Assembly: GCF_032884065.1 (NCBI RefSeq)
Contig: NC_088873.1
Span: 22,309,558 to 22,373,557 of the forward strand
From: Artemia franciscana
Taxonomy: Eukaryota > Arthropoda > Branchiopoda > Anostraca > Artemiidae
Length of the DNA stretch: 64,000 bases
Direction of reading: 5' to 3'
Below are positions 48,583 through 59,380 of the stretch, in pieces. The notes beneath the pieces are model-generated. The model saw only the letters and a list, made by a program, of their open reading frames with translations, was not told where the DNA came from and made no database searches. Positions within the stretch are counted from its first letter, which is position 1; each line of letters starts with the position of its first letter. The translations under genes were made by a program, and so were the position numbers.

Positions 48583-48962
48583 GTATCATTCAGAACACAC
48601 TCAATAAGTGAAGTTAGGTTCTTTCGTGAAATAAACTAAGATGCGAAAGTCTAACCACCCATACATGGTTCTATAGTTCTAATACATAATTCTAAGTACT
48701 AATCTAAGGGTACATAATTCTAAGCTGTAATTACACAATTTTCCTAATAAAGTTTTCTATTCTCATCATATTTTGTTTTATTTTTTTTAGCTTCATCAAA
48801 ATTTTGGGCTATATATTCGCACCTTAGGGTGGGGTTGCATTATATAAAATACCAAACCTAGCCACCTCTATATATAAAATATTTAATTAAAATGAACCTG
48901 CATCATAGTTTGTTTCACGAAAGAACCTAACTTCACTCGTTGAATGTGTTCTGAATAATACT
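48583..48962. mobile_element. foldback element 1 in the BTB gene intron
   Basis: The arm GAACACACTCAATAAGTGAA...GGTTCTTTCGTGAAATAAAC at 48583-48643 is repeated in reverse complement at 48899-48962, with a few mismatches. The ~255 bp between the arms include GGGCTATATATTCGCACCTT, a box also found in foldback 2. It encodes no protein. A target duplication was not resolved. Confidence 0.7.
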
Positions 48963-49426
48963 CAAATTTGTGTTTTGTTTTATTTTTTTTAATTACAAAT
49001 TTTGGCAGTGCAAATTGAAAATGCCAATCATAACGATTCATTAATTGCACAGTGTAAAAACTCACAGTTTAGATGACCTGTCATAAATTTTTACCCATTT
49101 GTATAGTGCTTTTTTACACTGATCGACGAAAAATTGTATATAAAAACTAAATGAAGATAAATGAATTAATAGAGAAAAACAAGATCAACTTGAGATGAAG
49201 ATTATATTCTTTGGATTTTAAAGTTCAGAGGTAGGAAATAGCTTTCAAGTAATTGTGGATATGTGTTCGATGGATGAAATTCAACATTTCGATGTAACGG
49301 TTCTTGTTTTTCTTTATATAACATTCGTATGGGATTAAGTTTTTGGGAAATACAAGCTTGTTTCTTTAAGTCGGTCTCAGAAAAAAAAGCTTTTGTTTAA
49401 TCATCAACAAAAAATCATGTTAATGT

Positions 49427-49872
49427 CTTTCCTGGTACTGTTCTGTTATAGCGCCAATGTTAACTTCTTCACTCATTGACGCACTGCAGAACCGGTTTCT
49501 TCGTTATTTTGTTTCAGCTTAGCGTGAGACAAGATAAAGGCAAGTGACAAAATAGATGAGAAATATTTAGTTTGGTTTATATATTTGCACATTAGGAGGG
49601 GGTGGGGTAAAGTATTTGGACGATGTGAAGTTAGAAAACAATTCTTACTTTATAATATGCAGACTAATTGCACCTAACACATTTTGCATGCAGACAGGCT
49701 ATACTTTACACCCACCCCCCTGATGTGCAAATATATAGCCCAAATTTGCTTCTAAAGTATTTTAAAGTTTATAAAGTATTATATTTGTGATTTTCATTAG
49801 GATTAGTCAGAGAAACAGATTCTACTTAAATGAAGAACCTAACATAGGCGCTATAACAGAAAAGTACCCTTT
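49427..49872. mobile_element. foldback element 2 in the BTB gene intron
   Basis: The left arm (about 49427-49608) contains TCTGTTATAGCGCC and ATATATTTGCACATTAGGAG. The right arm (about 49700-49872) contains the complements GATGTGCAAATATATAGC and GGCGCTATAACAGA in mirrored order. Arms are about 170 bp with interruptions. The ATATATTTGCAC box relates it to foldback 1. Confidence 0.7.
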
Positions 49873-50088
49873 CCTTACTAGGTTGTATATTTTTTTTTTC
49901 TTCTTAAAAGTTAATCATAAAACCCATTTCAAATCATTTAAGATAAATACCTTCAACTAGCTCCTCTTATAATTCATTTTTGCTTTTTGTACGACCAACA
50001 TAGACTTAAAGTACAACAAAAGCTATAATTTTCAAATTTCGAGTTTTGACCAATTAAAGCTTTCCCTTTTACCTTTGTTCTCTTATAG

Positions 50089-51293
50089 AAATTGGTTACT
50101 CCCGTCTGAATATCTTACCAGCGGTATTAATGGAAGAACTAGTATCTCTACCATTGATGCATAGTCACGGAGAAGAAAAGATTATTGAATCCATCCTTTC
50201 TTGGGTGGAATGTCGAGAAGAAAGAATAGACCATCTCATCACTCTATTGCGGCATGTGAAATTCACCAGTCTTAGTCGTGATTATATTTTAAGCTATTTA
50301 TTAGAGCAATCCATTATTAAAGACAATTTGGAGGTTCGAGAGTATATTTTACGCAATGCTCTAAAAACAGTGAAAATAGCAGATGTTGATACAAAAAAAC
50401 GCAGAGTTATAAACCCGCATGTAATTGGATTAGTGAGTAGTGATACCCCAGAAGTATATACACATGATCTAATAACAGGAAAGCATACAAAGTTAGTTCC
50501 ACCAAGAAAAATTGACTTATTACAAGTGGCGTCTTTTCCTTCCAAAGATCTTTTACTCCTTCGCGGTACTGATTGGCTTGTTTACGACATAACAAATAGA
50601 AGATGGCGAACATTTTTCGGATCAATTTCACCCAATCAACTCTTAAAAATTATATCACGTGATTTAAAAGGTATGTACCAAGCGCAGGATCAGAACGAGT
50701 TTGTTGAAAGCGTTGGTACCACATTATCAGTTTTGATGATAAAAAAGAGATCAATTGATATGAACAGAAGCATTCAAAAAGTGATTCTAATACCTATTGA
50801 TAACTTGACTGCTCTTATGCCCGAATACGAATTACCTGCCACAGCTGATTCTTTTTATACAGCACATGGAAGACTGTTCTATCTGACATCTACCGATTTG
50901 AGCCAATCAATTTATGCCCTTTATGAGAAAGGATGGAAAAAGATTTTTGTCAGTACAACAGTGTTAACATTATGCGAAGGTGAAAGAAATGAACTGCTTA
51001 TTGTGAAAAAGTCAAAAGGAGCCAAATCGCTATCAGTAAAGTTAATGACATTTAACCTTACGACTGGGTATTTAAGCAGCGAAACTGAAGTACAGTTGGA
51101 TGAAAACGTTCACCCAAAGCAAATTCTTGGCAAAGTTGAAGTACTGTATTGGTATAAGACTGTTTTTTTGCTTGTTGAAAACGTGGCAACTGTTTATGTA
51201 ATTAATGTAGGTGAGAAACCAACTGTAACACGCATAGATTTACCCCGCCCGATTACATCACCTTCGCTAGCTTTATTGCAAAGCGAAATTTAA
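50089..51293 (+). CDS. BTB-BACK (KLHL-type) protein, coding exon 2: BACK domain and degenerate kelch-like C-terminus
   Basis: Spliced from phase 1, the exon opens with a glutamate codon formed across the junction and continues IGYSRLNILPAVLMEELVS, which completes the BACK domain (to about residue 235). That includes LPLMHSHGEEKIIESILSWV and the LLRHVKFTSLSRDYILSYLL helix pair. The C-terminal ~300 residues (about 262-563) contain weak blade-like stretches, VYTHDLITGKHTKL and WLVYDITNRRWRTF, but lack the Gly-Gly pairs of true kelch repeats. The propeller is therefore either highly diverged or replaced by another fold. The stop is TAA at 51291-51293. The full protein is 563 residues, close to the usual ~550-650 for KLHL proteins. 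No clear orthologue is recognised. Substrate binding in this family is done by the propeller, so the divergence suggests an unusual partner. Confidence 0.9.
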
Positions 51294-51485
51294 TTTTTGT
51301 CAAAGTGAAATGTTGTAATTATGTGATTTAAATTTAGTTTTTTTAAGCTTTCGTATAAATAGTAAAAATGAATATTTGTTTTAGAATGAGTCTCTAAATG
51401 ATTACATTATTTCTTATGTGATCTATAGTTTTGTAGAATTTTAGAAAACGAGGCCTTATAAGGCGAACTTATTATACATGTGACT

Positions 51486-51491
51486 ATTAAA
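51486..51491 (+). promoter_or_regulatory. possible poly(A) signal of the BTB gene (ATTAAA)
   Basis: An ATTAAA variant lies about 190 bp after the stop. No canonical AATAAA is closer downstream of the stop. This is tentative. Confidence 0.35.
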
Positions 51492-52430
51492 ATAATTGGC
51501 GTTTGAATGCTTAAAAAGACATCAACAACAAAGAAACTCGCAGTTCGAGGCCCTACTTTTTATGCCCTCCCTATCTTTTACCGTTTTCTTCTATCGATCT
51601 GCCCTTCATTTTCATGTTTGAAGAACACAGTTTTTTATAAAGAGAACTTAAAACAATGTAAGCTTACAATAAAATATCAGTGGGATTCCGTGTCCAGAAT
51701 TCCAGACTATCACCCCCGTGGACATTATCCCAGATGAGGTAACCAGCGAAGGATATTTTACATCTGATATAGTGGCTAGAGCTATATATCCCATTGAATC
51801 CTTCAATTTTCAAGATTGATTTGTTATAACTAGAACTTCTATAACAACAAGGGAAATCAATAGGCCATATTTCTTTTTCAAGCACCGAAGCAACTTGGGG
51901 TGTATTAAGATCAAACACTGTGAATTCCGCCAACATATCTAAGCCCAGATTATTTAGACATAAAAATATGCCTAAATGGCACCGTGGCTATGTTATAAAG
52001 GTCATAAGTACATTTATAATTAAAATATATTATCTCTTACATTTTCCAAATATACTAGACAAGCTGTTGAGCTCAATATTTTTTTTAGGTTAAAAACAAA
52101 CTCATTATGCAAATTTTATGATTTATGCGCAGAATAATCAAAAATTAATCGAGATTTCAAAACCTAAAAAAGACAATGTCGAAAGGGGTCTCCGATCGTA
52201 TCCCAGCTTAGGGCTCCCATTATACAACCCACCGTTCAGGGAATCTCCCACTAAGCAATGTCCTCATCTAAAGAAAATTCCTTCTCTTATTATTTCTCAC
52301 CCATATATTTTCCCGCAACACAGCTCCCAATCCAACCAAATCTCCCAACACAGCTTCAAAGCTTACCCCGCCAATTCCCAGCTATATAATTCCCCCGATA
52401 CCGAAACTATTCTACATAAAATACATTTTT
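51492..52430. other. no supported gene downstream of the BTB gene
   Basis: A minus-strand frame (51664-51936, 90 residues) has mixed composition but no recognisable domain or clear splice sites. Unique AT-rich DNA otherwise. Confidence 0.4.
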
Positions 52431-52434
52431 AACA

Positions 52435-52870
52435 ATACAACTCCCATAAGAAAACTTTTGCTATGCGAAAAGCAAAAGACTTTTGAAAAGCAGGAAACTT
52501 TTGCTATATATTTTGGAAATTTATCGGATGTACTATTTTTACAGAGTAAAAACCTTTCAGAAATCTGGACAAGTCTCAAAAATACATCCATAGTATACAA
52601 AAAAGATTTCTCTCTGAAAAAGAATCTTAATCTACACGATTTATAGTAAGTAAAACACTAAATTAAATAAATTTCAACCAACGCCACTCTAATGAGAAAA
52701 CTTTCCCTGCCCAGTACGTTTTGAAAATATATGGGCTATCAGATTTTCAAGAAGTAAAATAATTTTGGAAATCGGAACAGTCCCTCAAAATGTATCCACA
52801 CTTTACAAAATAGCTTTCTCTTTAAAAAAAAAGTCTTTCAAAACTGAAGTAAATTGCCAATAAAAACCAA
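52435..52870. repeat. diverged ~200 bp repeat, two units
   Basis: Two units share the order GAGAAAACTTTCCCT-like start, TTTTGGAAAT, CAGTCCCTCAAAATGTATCC, TTTACAAAATAGCTTTCTCT and AAAAAGAATC or AAAAAAGTC. A related pair lies at 60.48-60.80 kb with CTCTCAAAATACATTCACAG and ACTTTCTCTTTGG. Confidence 0.55.
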
Positions 52871-52959
52871 AGAGAAATGGTAAGGGAAGAATGCTTCCCT
52901 AAAGTCAGTAATCAAATAGCCCGTAATAAAGAAATGTTAATAAAGAAAGACATGTGTCT

Positions 52960-53290
52960 TTAGTAACCAGAACTCTAAAAAATGAGACTTTGAAAATGAT
53001 TTCACAAGAATCTTCTTTTTATAGGTATTCCAAATATATAGAATTCGTTAGTTTTAAAATCGTGCATAAAGTTAGGAGCCGGAGAAAATTTCCGTAATTT
53101 AGGTAAAAGGGTAAACATCTTCTAGAAGGGTTCGATCTTGATGAAATTTTTCTTCTTTCAAGGAGTGATCATATTGAAGTAGTGGTCGTAGAATATCGAC
53201 AGAGGGCTTCTTCGAAAAAAAAGTTCTAGTACCCTTACTAGGCACCAAAAGGGATCGTACCATAGGAAGGTGCTGACTTCTGGCATAACG
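52960..53290 (-). mobile_element. Family A relic (reverse), right-end part
   Basis: It reads AGTAACCAGAACTCTAAAAA, CACAAGAATCTTC, AAATATATAGAATTCGTTAG, AGTTAGGAGCCGGAGAAAAT and GTTCTAGTACCC, all in the order of the reversed copy at 46.72-47.11 kb. It is old and partly deleted. Confidence 0.62.
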
Positions 53291-53334
53291 AACCAAAAAT
53301 CGTAATTTTTAACCCAAATAGGGTTAAAACGCAA

Positions 53335-54600
53335 TAGGATTAAAAAGAGGAAAAACTGGTAATTGCAAAAATATTTCTATATATTTTAACAAGGGATTAC
53401 AACAATTCAAAAACCTCAAAAAAGAAAACCAAAAGTTTGAACTTAGTAGAAATCGTTGTTCGAACTCGGACCTGATTCAATAGTCATATATATTTGAAAA
53501 GACTTTAGTATGAAAAGCCATTAAGTTTAGTAAAAAGCTAAAAACTGGAAATTGCAAAAATATTTGTATATATTTTAACAAGGGATTATAACAGTTCAAA
53601 AACCTCAAAAAAGAAAACCAAAAGTTCGAAGCTTAGTAGAAATCGTTGTTCGAATTCGGACCTGATTCAATAATCATATATCTTTGAAAAGACTGTAGTA
53701 AGAAAAGACTTTAAATTTAGTAAAGAGGAAAAAACTGGTAATTGCAAAAATATGTGTATATATTTTGACAAGGGATTACAACAATTCAAAAACCTTAAAA
53801 ATGAAAACCAAGAGTTTGAAGCTTAATAGAAATCGCTGTTCAAACTCGGACCTGATTCAATAATCATATTTCTTTGAAAAGATCTAGTATGAAAAGCCAA
53901 TAAATGTAGTAAAGAGCTAAAAGCTGGAAATTGCAATATTTGTATATATTTTAACAAGGGATTACAACAATTCAAAAACCTTAAAAAAGAAAGCAAAAAG
54001 TTTGAAGCTTAATAGAAATCGCTGTTCAAACTCGGACCTGATTCAATAATCATATTTCTTTGAAAAGATCTAGTATGAAAAGCCAATAAATGTAGTAAAG
54101 AGCTAAAAACTGGAAATTGCAATATTTGTATATATTTTAACAAGGGATTACAACAATTCATAAACCTTAAAAAAGAAAGCCAAAAGTTTGAAGCTTAATA
54201 GAAATCGCTGTTCAAACTCGGACCTGATTCAATAATCATATTTCTTGGAAAAGATCTAGTACGAAAAGCCAATAAATGCAGTAAAGAGCTAAAAACTGGA
54301 AATTGCAATATTTGTATATATTTTAACAGGGGAATACAACAATTCAAAAACCTTAAAAAAGAAAGCCAAAAGTTTGAAGCTTAATAGAAATCGCTGTTCT
54401 AACTCGGACCTGATTCAATAATCATATTTCTTTGAAAAGAACTAGTATGAAAAGCCAATAAATGTAGTAAAGAGCTAAAAACTGAAAATTGCAATATTTG
54501 TATATATTTTAACAAGGGATTACAACAATTCAAAAACCTTAAAAAAGAAAACCAAAAGTTGGAAGCTTAATAGAAATCGTTGTTAGAAAACATTATTACC
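53335..54600 (+). repeat. ~187 bp tandem satellite, seven units
   Basis: AAAACTGGTAATTGCAAAAA (or AAACTGGAAATTGCAATATT) recurs at about 53355, 53544, 53734, 53923, 54109, 54295 and 54481, giving spacings of 186-190 bp. Each unit also has TTTTAACAAGGGATTACAAC, CCAAAAGTTTGAAGCTTA, ATCGTTGTTCGAACTCGGAC and TGAAAAGAC. The last four or five units are more alike, as in local amplification. The unit length is close to nucleosomal spacing. Confidence 0.9.
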
Positions 54601-55480
54601 GAAATTCATTTGTTATAAGTATAAGCAATGTCTTTCAAGACATGAAAAAAAGAGTTGAAAATTTTAAGTTGAGTTCAGAATCGCTAAAGTTACTATGTGA
54701 ACTGCAAAAATATTTACAGTGTCTGAGCAATAATTTTAATATTTAGATTTACACTAGAAAATTACCTGAAAATTTTAATTACTTTGTATTTTTGTTAGAT
54801 AAAATCAACTCTCTAGGGATTAAGCTTACAGGTTTGAACGCAACCAGTTAAATAATGTCAGTAGGAAGGCCCAAATAACGAAAAGTTGCAATTATTACAA
54901 ATGATGAAAATACTTTAGTATGAAAAGACATTAAATTGCGTAAAGAGCAAAAAACTGGTAATTGCAAAAATATTTGTGTATATTGTAACAAGGGATTACA
55001 ACAATTCGAAAACCTTAAAATGGAAAACCTTTTTGAACATGATTCTCCATTTTGACAAGGGATTACGACAATTCAAAAACCTTTAAAAAGAAAACAAAAA
55101 ATTTGAAGCGGAATCATTGTTAGAAATCGGACTAGCTTCAATAGTCAAATATATGTGAAAAGACACTAAATTTCGTAAAGAGCAAAAAACTGGTAATTGC
55201 AAAAATATTTGTATATATTTTAACAACAGATTACAACAATTCGAAAACCTTACAAAACAAGACCAAAAGTTTGAAGCTTAGTAGAAATCGTTGTTAGAGA
55301 TTGAACTTGCTTTAATAATCAAATATCTTTGAAAAGACCTCTATATGAAAAGACATTAAATTGCGTAAAGAGCAAAAAACAAGTAATTGTAATAAGACTT
55401 GTATACATTTTAACAAGGGATTAAAACAATAAAAAAAACTTAAAAAAGTAAATCAAAAGTTTGAAGACGCCGGGCTCCAG
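54601..55480 (+). repeat. degenerate continuation of the ~187 bp satellite
   Basis: After about 300 bp of other sequence (54601-54900), partial units recur at about 54905, 55040, 55160 and 55350, with AAATTGCGTAAAGAGCAAAA and TTTTAACAAGGGATT. The segment 54830-54905 (GCAACCAGTTAAATAATGTC, GTAGGAAGG) returns in reverse complement at about 55875-55960. Confidence 0.75.
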
Positions 55481-55600
55481 CACTCAGCACGCGGCAGGGT
55501 TCTATATATGGGTGCTCATTGTCGCTTGTCTTCTAACCGCATACCATTTGCTGTCTTTTCATGCTGCCCCTTATCAAAAATATTGAATATTAAAGCAAGT
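55481..55600. other. GC-richer spacer between opposite satellite blocks
   Basis: CGCCGGGCTCCAGCACTCAG and the following ~70 bp differ in composition from the satellite and mark the turning point between forward and reversed units. Confidence 0.5.
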
Positions 55601-56020
55601 CCGAAATAAAATACAAATATTTTTATAATTACCAGTTTTTGCTCTTTACGCAATTTAGTGTCTTTCCATACTATGTCTGTTCAACAATATGTACTAAGTT
55701 TCAAACTTTTGGTTTTCTTTTTTAAGCTTTTTGAATTGTTGTAATCCCTTGCCAAATAGAGAATCACCATTTGTAATAATTGCAAATTGTACTAGGCTTC
55801 AAATTTTTGGTTTTCTTTTTTAAGCTTTTTGAATTGTTGTAATCCCTTGCCAAATAGAGAATCGCCATTTGTAATAATTGCAAATTTTCGACCAACTGAT
55901 ATTTCAGTAGGGTCCTTCCTACTGACATTATATAACTGGTTGCGTTTCAAAACATTTCTTTTTTAAGGTTTTTGAATAGTTTTAATCCCTTGTTAAAATA
56001 TATACGAATATTGTCTTTTC
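55601..56020 (-). repeat. reversed units of the ~187 bp satellite
   Basis: ATTACCAGTTTTTGCTCTTT, GTTTTCTTTTTTAAGCTTTT and TTGAATTGTTGTAATCCCTT are reverse complements of the forward array. Two ~105 bp short units are adjacent (55695-55895). Confidence 0.8.
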
Positions 56021-56229
56021 GACCGATATTGTCTATACGAATGTTTTCGACGATTATCTATATATAAAAAAATAAGCTGTATGTCTGTTACATAAGTTGT
56101 ACGTCTGTTACATAAGTTGTATGTCTGTTACACTATCTTATATCTATCTATCTATATAAAAATAAGTTGTCTGTCTGTGTGTCTGTGTGTCAGGTGATGT
56201 CATGTTTCTGTGTTGACTGACGTCATGTT

Positions 56230-57180
56230 TTCGACTGACGAAATTACGAAATTACATTGGGACACAAATGACGACCAGGACACCGGCACATAGGGAATAT
56301 AAATGACGACCGGGACACTCAAAGAGAAAGCGACCGGGACACAAGGAATCACCATCAACAAAACACCGTCAACAAACCATCACAAATGACGACCGGGACA
56401 CAGGGAGTATAAATGACGACCAGGACATAAGTAAAAAAAAACTAAAAAAAAAGGTAAAAACTACAAAAAAGCTAAAAAGAAAAAAAAAACTAAAAACTAA
56501 AAAAAAACTAAAAAAGCTAAAAAACTAAAAAAAACTAAAAAATAAAAAAAAACTAAAAAAAGGAAACAAAAAGAAAAATAAAGGAGAAAAACAAAACTAA
56601 AAAAATAAAAATAAAAAAAAAACTAAAAAAACTAAAAAAATGTAAAAACCAAAAAAACTAAAAAGAAAAAAAAGGGGAAAAATACAAAAATTTATTTCAT
56701 CATTTACCATTTCAAAAACGAATGTATATACAGACTGGGACACCGGAATACAAATGACGACCGGGACACAGGGAATATAAATGACGACCGGGACACACGG
56801 ATACAACTACAACGGGGCGCCGGGGGGCACAGGGGGATATATAAATGACGATGGGGACACAGAGAATGTTCGATTAGCAATCACCATCAACAAAGCTCAA
56901 GGGCAATCATTAGAATCATGAGGTATAACTAAAAAAAACTAAAAAAAAGGCAGAAAACTAAAACCTAAAAAAAAGACCAATTCAAAAACGAATGTATATA
57001 CAGACTGGGACACCGGGACACGAATGACGACCGGGACACCGGGACACAAGGAATATCAATGACGCCCGGGACCCTCAAAGAGAATTCACAGACTGGGACA
57101 CCGGGACATAAATGACGACCGGAACACATGGAATATAAATGACGACCGGGACACCGGGGGGCACACGGGGATATATAAAT
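56230..57180 (+). repeat. 27-bp minisatellite and A-rich filler of Helitron 2
   Basis: Units built on GACGACCGGGACACAGGGAA plus TATAAAT recur, interrupted at 56430-56690 and 56935-56990 by CTAAAAAA-type A-rich sequence. Variants have CACTCAAAGAGAAAGCGACC or CACCGGGACAC insertions. Confidence 0.78.
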
Positions 57181-57398
57181 GACGACGGCGACACAGGGAA
57201 TCGTCGATTAGCAATCACCATCAACAAAGCTCAAGGGCAATCATTAGAATCATGAGGTATAGATCTGAATACGGATTGTTTTCCCATGGACCATTATATG
57301 TTGCATGTTCAAGAGTCGGTAAACCTGACAATCTATTTATATGCACAGACAATGGGACAGCAAAGAATGTTGTATATTCGCAAGTTTTACGTAGTTAA
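57181..57398 (+). pseudogene. Helitron helicase C-terminus remnant, copy 2
   Basis: The plus strand encodes ITINKAQGQSLES, followed by a stop and a frame change, then [32 protein letters not shown] and QVLRS before TAA at 57396-57398. The sequence is almost identical to copies 1 and 4, so it was broken before these copies spread. Confidence 0.87.
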
Positions 57399-57552
57399 AA
57401 ACATATATATATATATATATATATATCTATATTCACAGGTGGGACATAGGGACACAACTACAATGGCGCGTAACTAACATGGCGCGTAAAGACTTACGCG
57501 CGCGGGGGGGCTTGGGGGGGGGGCGCGAAGCGCCACCCCAACAGCTAGTATA

Positions 57553-57977
57553 TCTATATATATAAAAATAAGTTGTCTGTGTGTGGATCTGTGGATCAGG
57601 TGACGTCATGTTTGTCCGCATATGACGTCTGAATTATTTCACACTAATACAAAAGAAGAAAAAAACTAAAAAAGGTAAAAACTACAAAAAAAACTAAAAA
57701 GAAAAAAAAACTAAAAAAGCTAAAAAACTAAAAAAAACTAAAAAAAGGTAAAAATCTAATAACTAAAAAAAAACTGAAAAAAATAAAAAAAAGGCAAAAA
57801 CTACAAAAAAAATAAAAACTAATAAAAAAACTAAAAAAGCTAAAAAACTAAAAAAACTAAAAAAAAACTAAAAAAAGGTAAAAAACTAAAAAAACTAAAA
57901 ACTAAAAAAGAAAAAAACTAAAAAAAAGGAAAAAACTGAAAAATAAAAGAGAAAAAGAAAACTAAAAAAATATGAAT
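57553..57977 (+). mobile_element. Helitron 3, 5' part only
   Basis: A new 5' end (TCTATATATATAAAAATAAG at 57553) starts four bases after the CTAG of Helitron 2. GTTGTCTGTGTGTGGATC, GACGTCATGTTTGTCCGC, ATATGACGTCTGAATTATT and about 310 bp of CTAAAAAA-type repeat follow. It then runs straight into the 5' end of the next Helitron without a 3' terminus, so it is truncated. Confidence 0.75.
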
Positions 57978-58971
57978 AAATATATATAAAAATAAGTTGT
58001 TTGTGGGTTATGTCTGTCTGTCTGTCTGTCGAGTGACGTCGTGTTTGTCCGCATATGACGCCTGAATTATTTCACACTAATACAAAAGAAGAAAAAAAAC
58101 TAAAAAAGGTAAAAACTACAAAAAAACTAAAAAGAAAAAAAACTAAAAAAGCTAAAAAACTAAAAAAAACTAAAAAAAAGGTAAAAAACTAAAAACTAAA
58201 AAAAAACTGAAAAAACTAAAAAAAGGCAAAAACTAAAAAAAAAAAACTAAAAACTAATAAAAAAAACTAAAAAAGCTAAAAAACTAAAAAAACTAAAAAA
58301 AGGTAAAAAACAAAAAAAAACTAAAAACTAAAAAAGAAAAAACTAAAAAAAAAGGAAAAAACTGAAAAATAAGAGAAAAAGAAAACTAAAAAAATATTAA
58401 TAAATATAAAAAATATAAATATAAATATAATATAAATTAGCAATCAACAAAGCACCGAGACACAAATGACGACCGGGACACAGGGAGTATAAATGACGAC
58501 CAGGACATAAGTAAAAAAAAAAAACTAAAAAAACTAAAAAAATGGTAAAAACTACAAAAAAACTAAAAACTAATAAAAAAACTAAAAAATCTAAAAATCT
58601 AAATAAACTAAAAAAGAAAAAAAAGAAAAAAGGAAAAAAATAAAGAAGAAAAACAAAACTAAAAAACGAATATATATACAGACCGGGACACCGGGATACA
58701 AATGACGACCGGGACACAGGGAATATAAATGACGACCGGGACACAGGGACACAACTACAATGGGGACGCCGGGGGGCACAGGGGGATATAAATGACGACC
58801 GGGACACCGGGACACAAGGAATATAAATGACGCCCGGGACACTCAAAGAGAAATCACAGACTGGAACACCGGGACACAAATGACGACCGGGACACAGGGA
58901 ATATAAATGACGACCGGGACACAGGGACATAACTACAAAGGGGACGCCGGGGTGCACAGGGGGATATATAA

Positions 58972-59191
58972 ATGACGATGGCGACTCAGGGAATGGTCGA
59001 TTAGCAATCACCATCAACAAAGCTCAAGGGCAATCATTAGAATCATGAGGTATAGATCTGAATACGGATTGTTTTCCCATGGACCATTATATGTTGCATG
59101 TTCAAGAGTCGGTAAACCTGAAAATCTATTTATATGCACAGACAATGGGACAGCAAAGAATGTTGTATATTCGCAAGTTTTACGTAGTTAA
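58972..59191 (+). pseudogene. Helitron helicase C-terminus remnant, copy 4
   Basis: It carries the same motifs and breaks as at 57181-57398 ([34 protein letters not shown]), with TAA at 59189-59191. One Asp codon is changed to Glu/Lys (GKPENLFI in place of GKPDNLFI). Confidence 0.85.
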
Positions 59192-59192
59192 A

Positions 59193-59223
<31 letters not shown>

Positions 59224-59299
59224 CTATCTATATTCACAGGTGGGACACAGGGACACAGCTACAATGGCGCGTAACTAATATGGCGCGTAACGACTTACG

Positions 59300-59380
59300 C
59301 GCACGGGGGGGCTTGGGGGGGCGCGAAGCGCCCCACCAACTAGGTGTTGGGGTGGCGCGAAGCGCCACCCCAACAGCTAG
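59300..59380 (+). other. double Helitron 3' terminus: two hairpin-CTAG ends in tandem
   Basis: The first end, GGGGGGCGCGAAGCGCCCC, is followed by ACCAACTAG with CTAG at 59340-59343. The second, GGTGGCGCGAAGCGCCACC, is followed by CCAACAGCTAG with CTAG at 59377-59380. Both have the loop-forming GCGCGAAGCGC core. Helitron 2 has one such end. Confidence 0.88.

Larger units (their letters stand above)
45614..50088 (+). other. intron of the BTB-BACK gene (4475 bp)
   Basis: The intron is bounded by GTAAGG at the donor and TTCTCTTATAG at the acceptor (AG at 50087-50088). It contains a reversed Family A copy (46683-48257) and two foldback elements (48583-48962 and 49427-49872). Otherwise it is AT-rich, and I see no further exon between the two coding exons. 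Confidence 0.85.
56151..57548 (+). mobile_element. Helitron 2 (first of a head-to-tail cluster)
   Basis: The 5' end is TCTATATAAAAATAAGTTGT at 56151, then CTGTCTGTGTGTCTGTGTGT and a GACGTCATG motif. The interior holds the 27-bp minisatellite, A-rich CTAAAAAA filler, two helicase remnants (56848-56930 and 57181-57398), a short (TA)n and GGCGCGTAACTAACATGGCG. The 3' end is a hairpin (GGCGCGAAGCGCC) followed by CCCCAACAGCTAG with CTAG at 57545-57548. Helitrons start TC, end CTRR after a short hairpin and leave no target duplication, all as seen here. No Rep domain is present, so the copy is non-autonomous. Confidence 0.87.
57978..59380 (+). mobile_element. Helitron 4, with two 3' termini
   Basis: The 5' end is TATATATAAAAATAAGTTGT near 57978, then CTGTCTGTCTGTCTGTCGAG, GTCGTGTTTGTCCGC and ATATGACGCCTGAATTATT. 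The body has CTAAAAAA filler, the 27-bp minisatellite (58450-58970), a helicase remnant (58972-59191), a short (TA)n and GGCGCGTAACTAATATGGCG. It ends with two successive hairpin-CTAG termini (see 59300-59380). It is closely similar to Helitron 2 apart from the filler. Confidence 0.85.
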
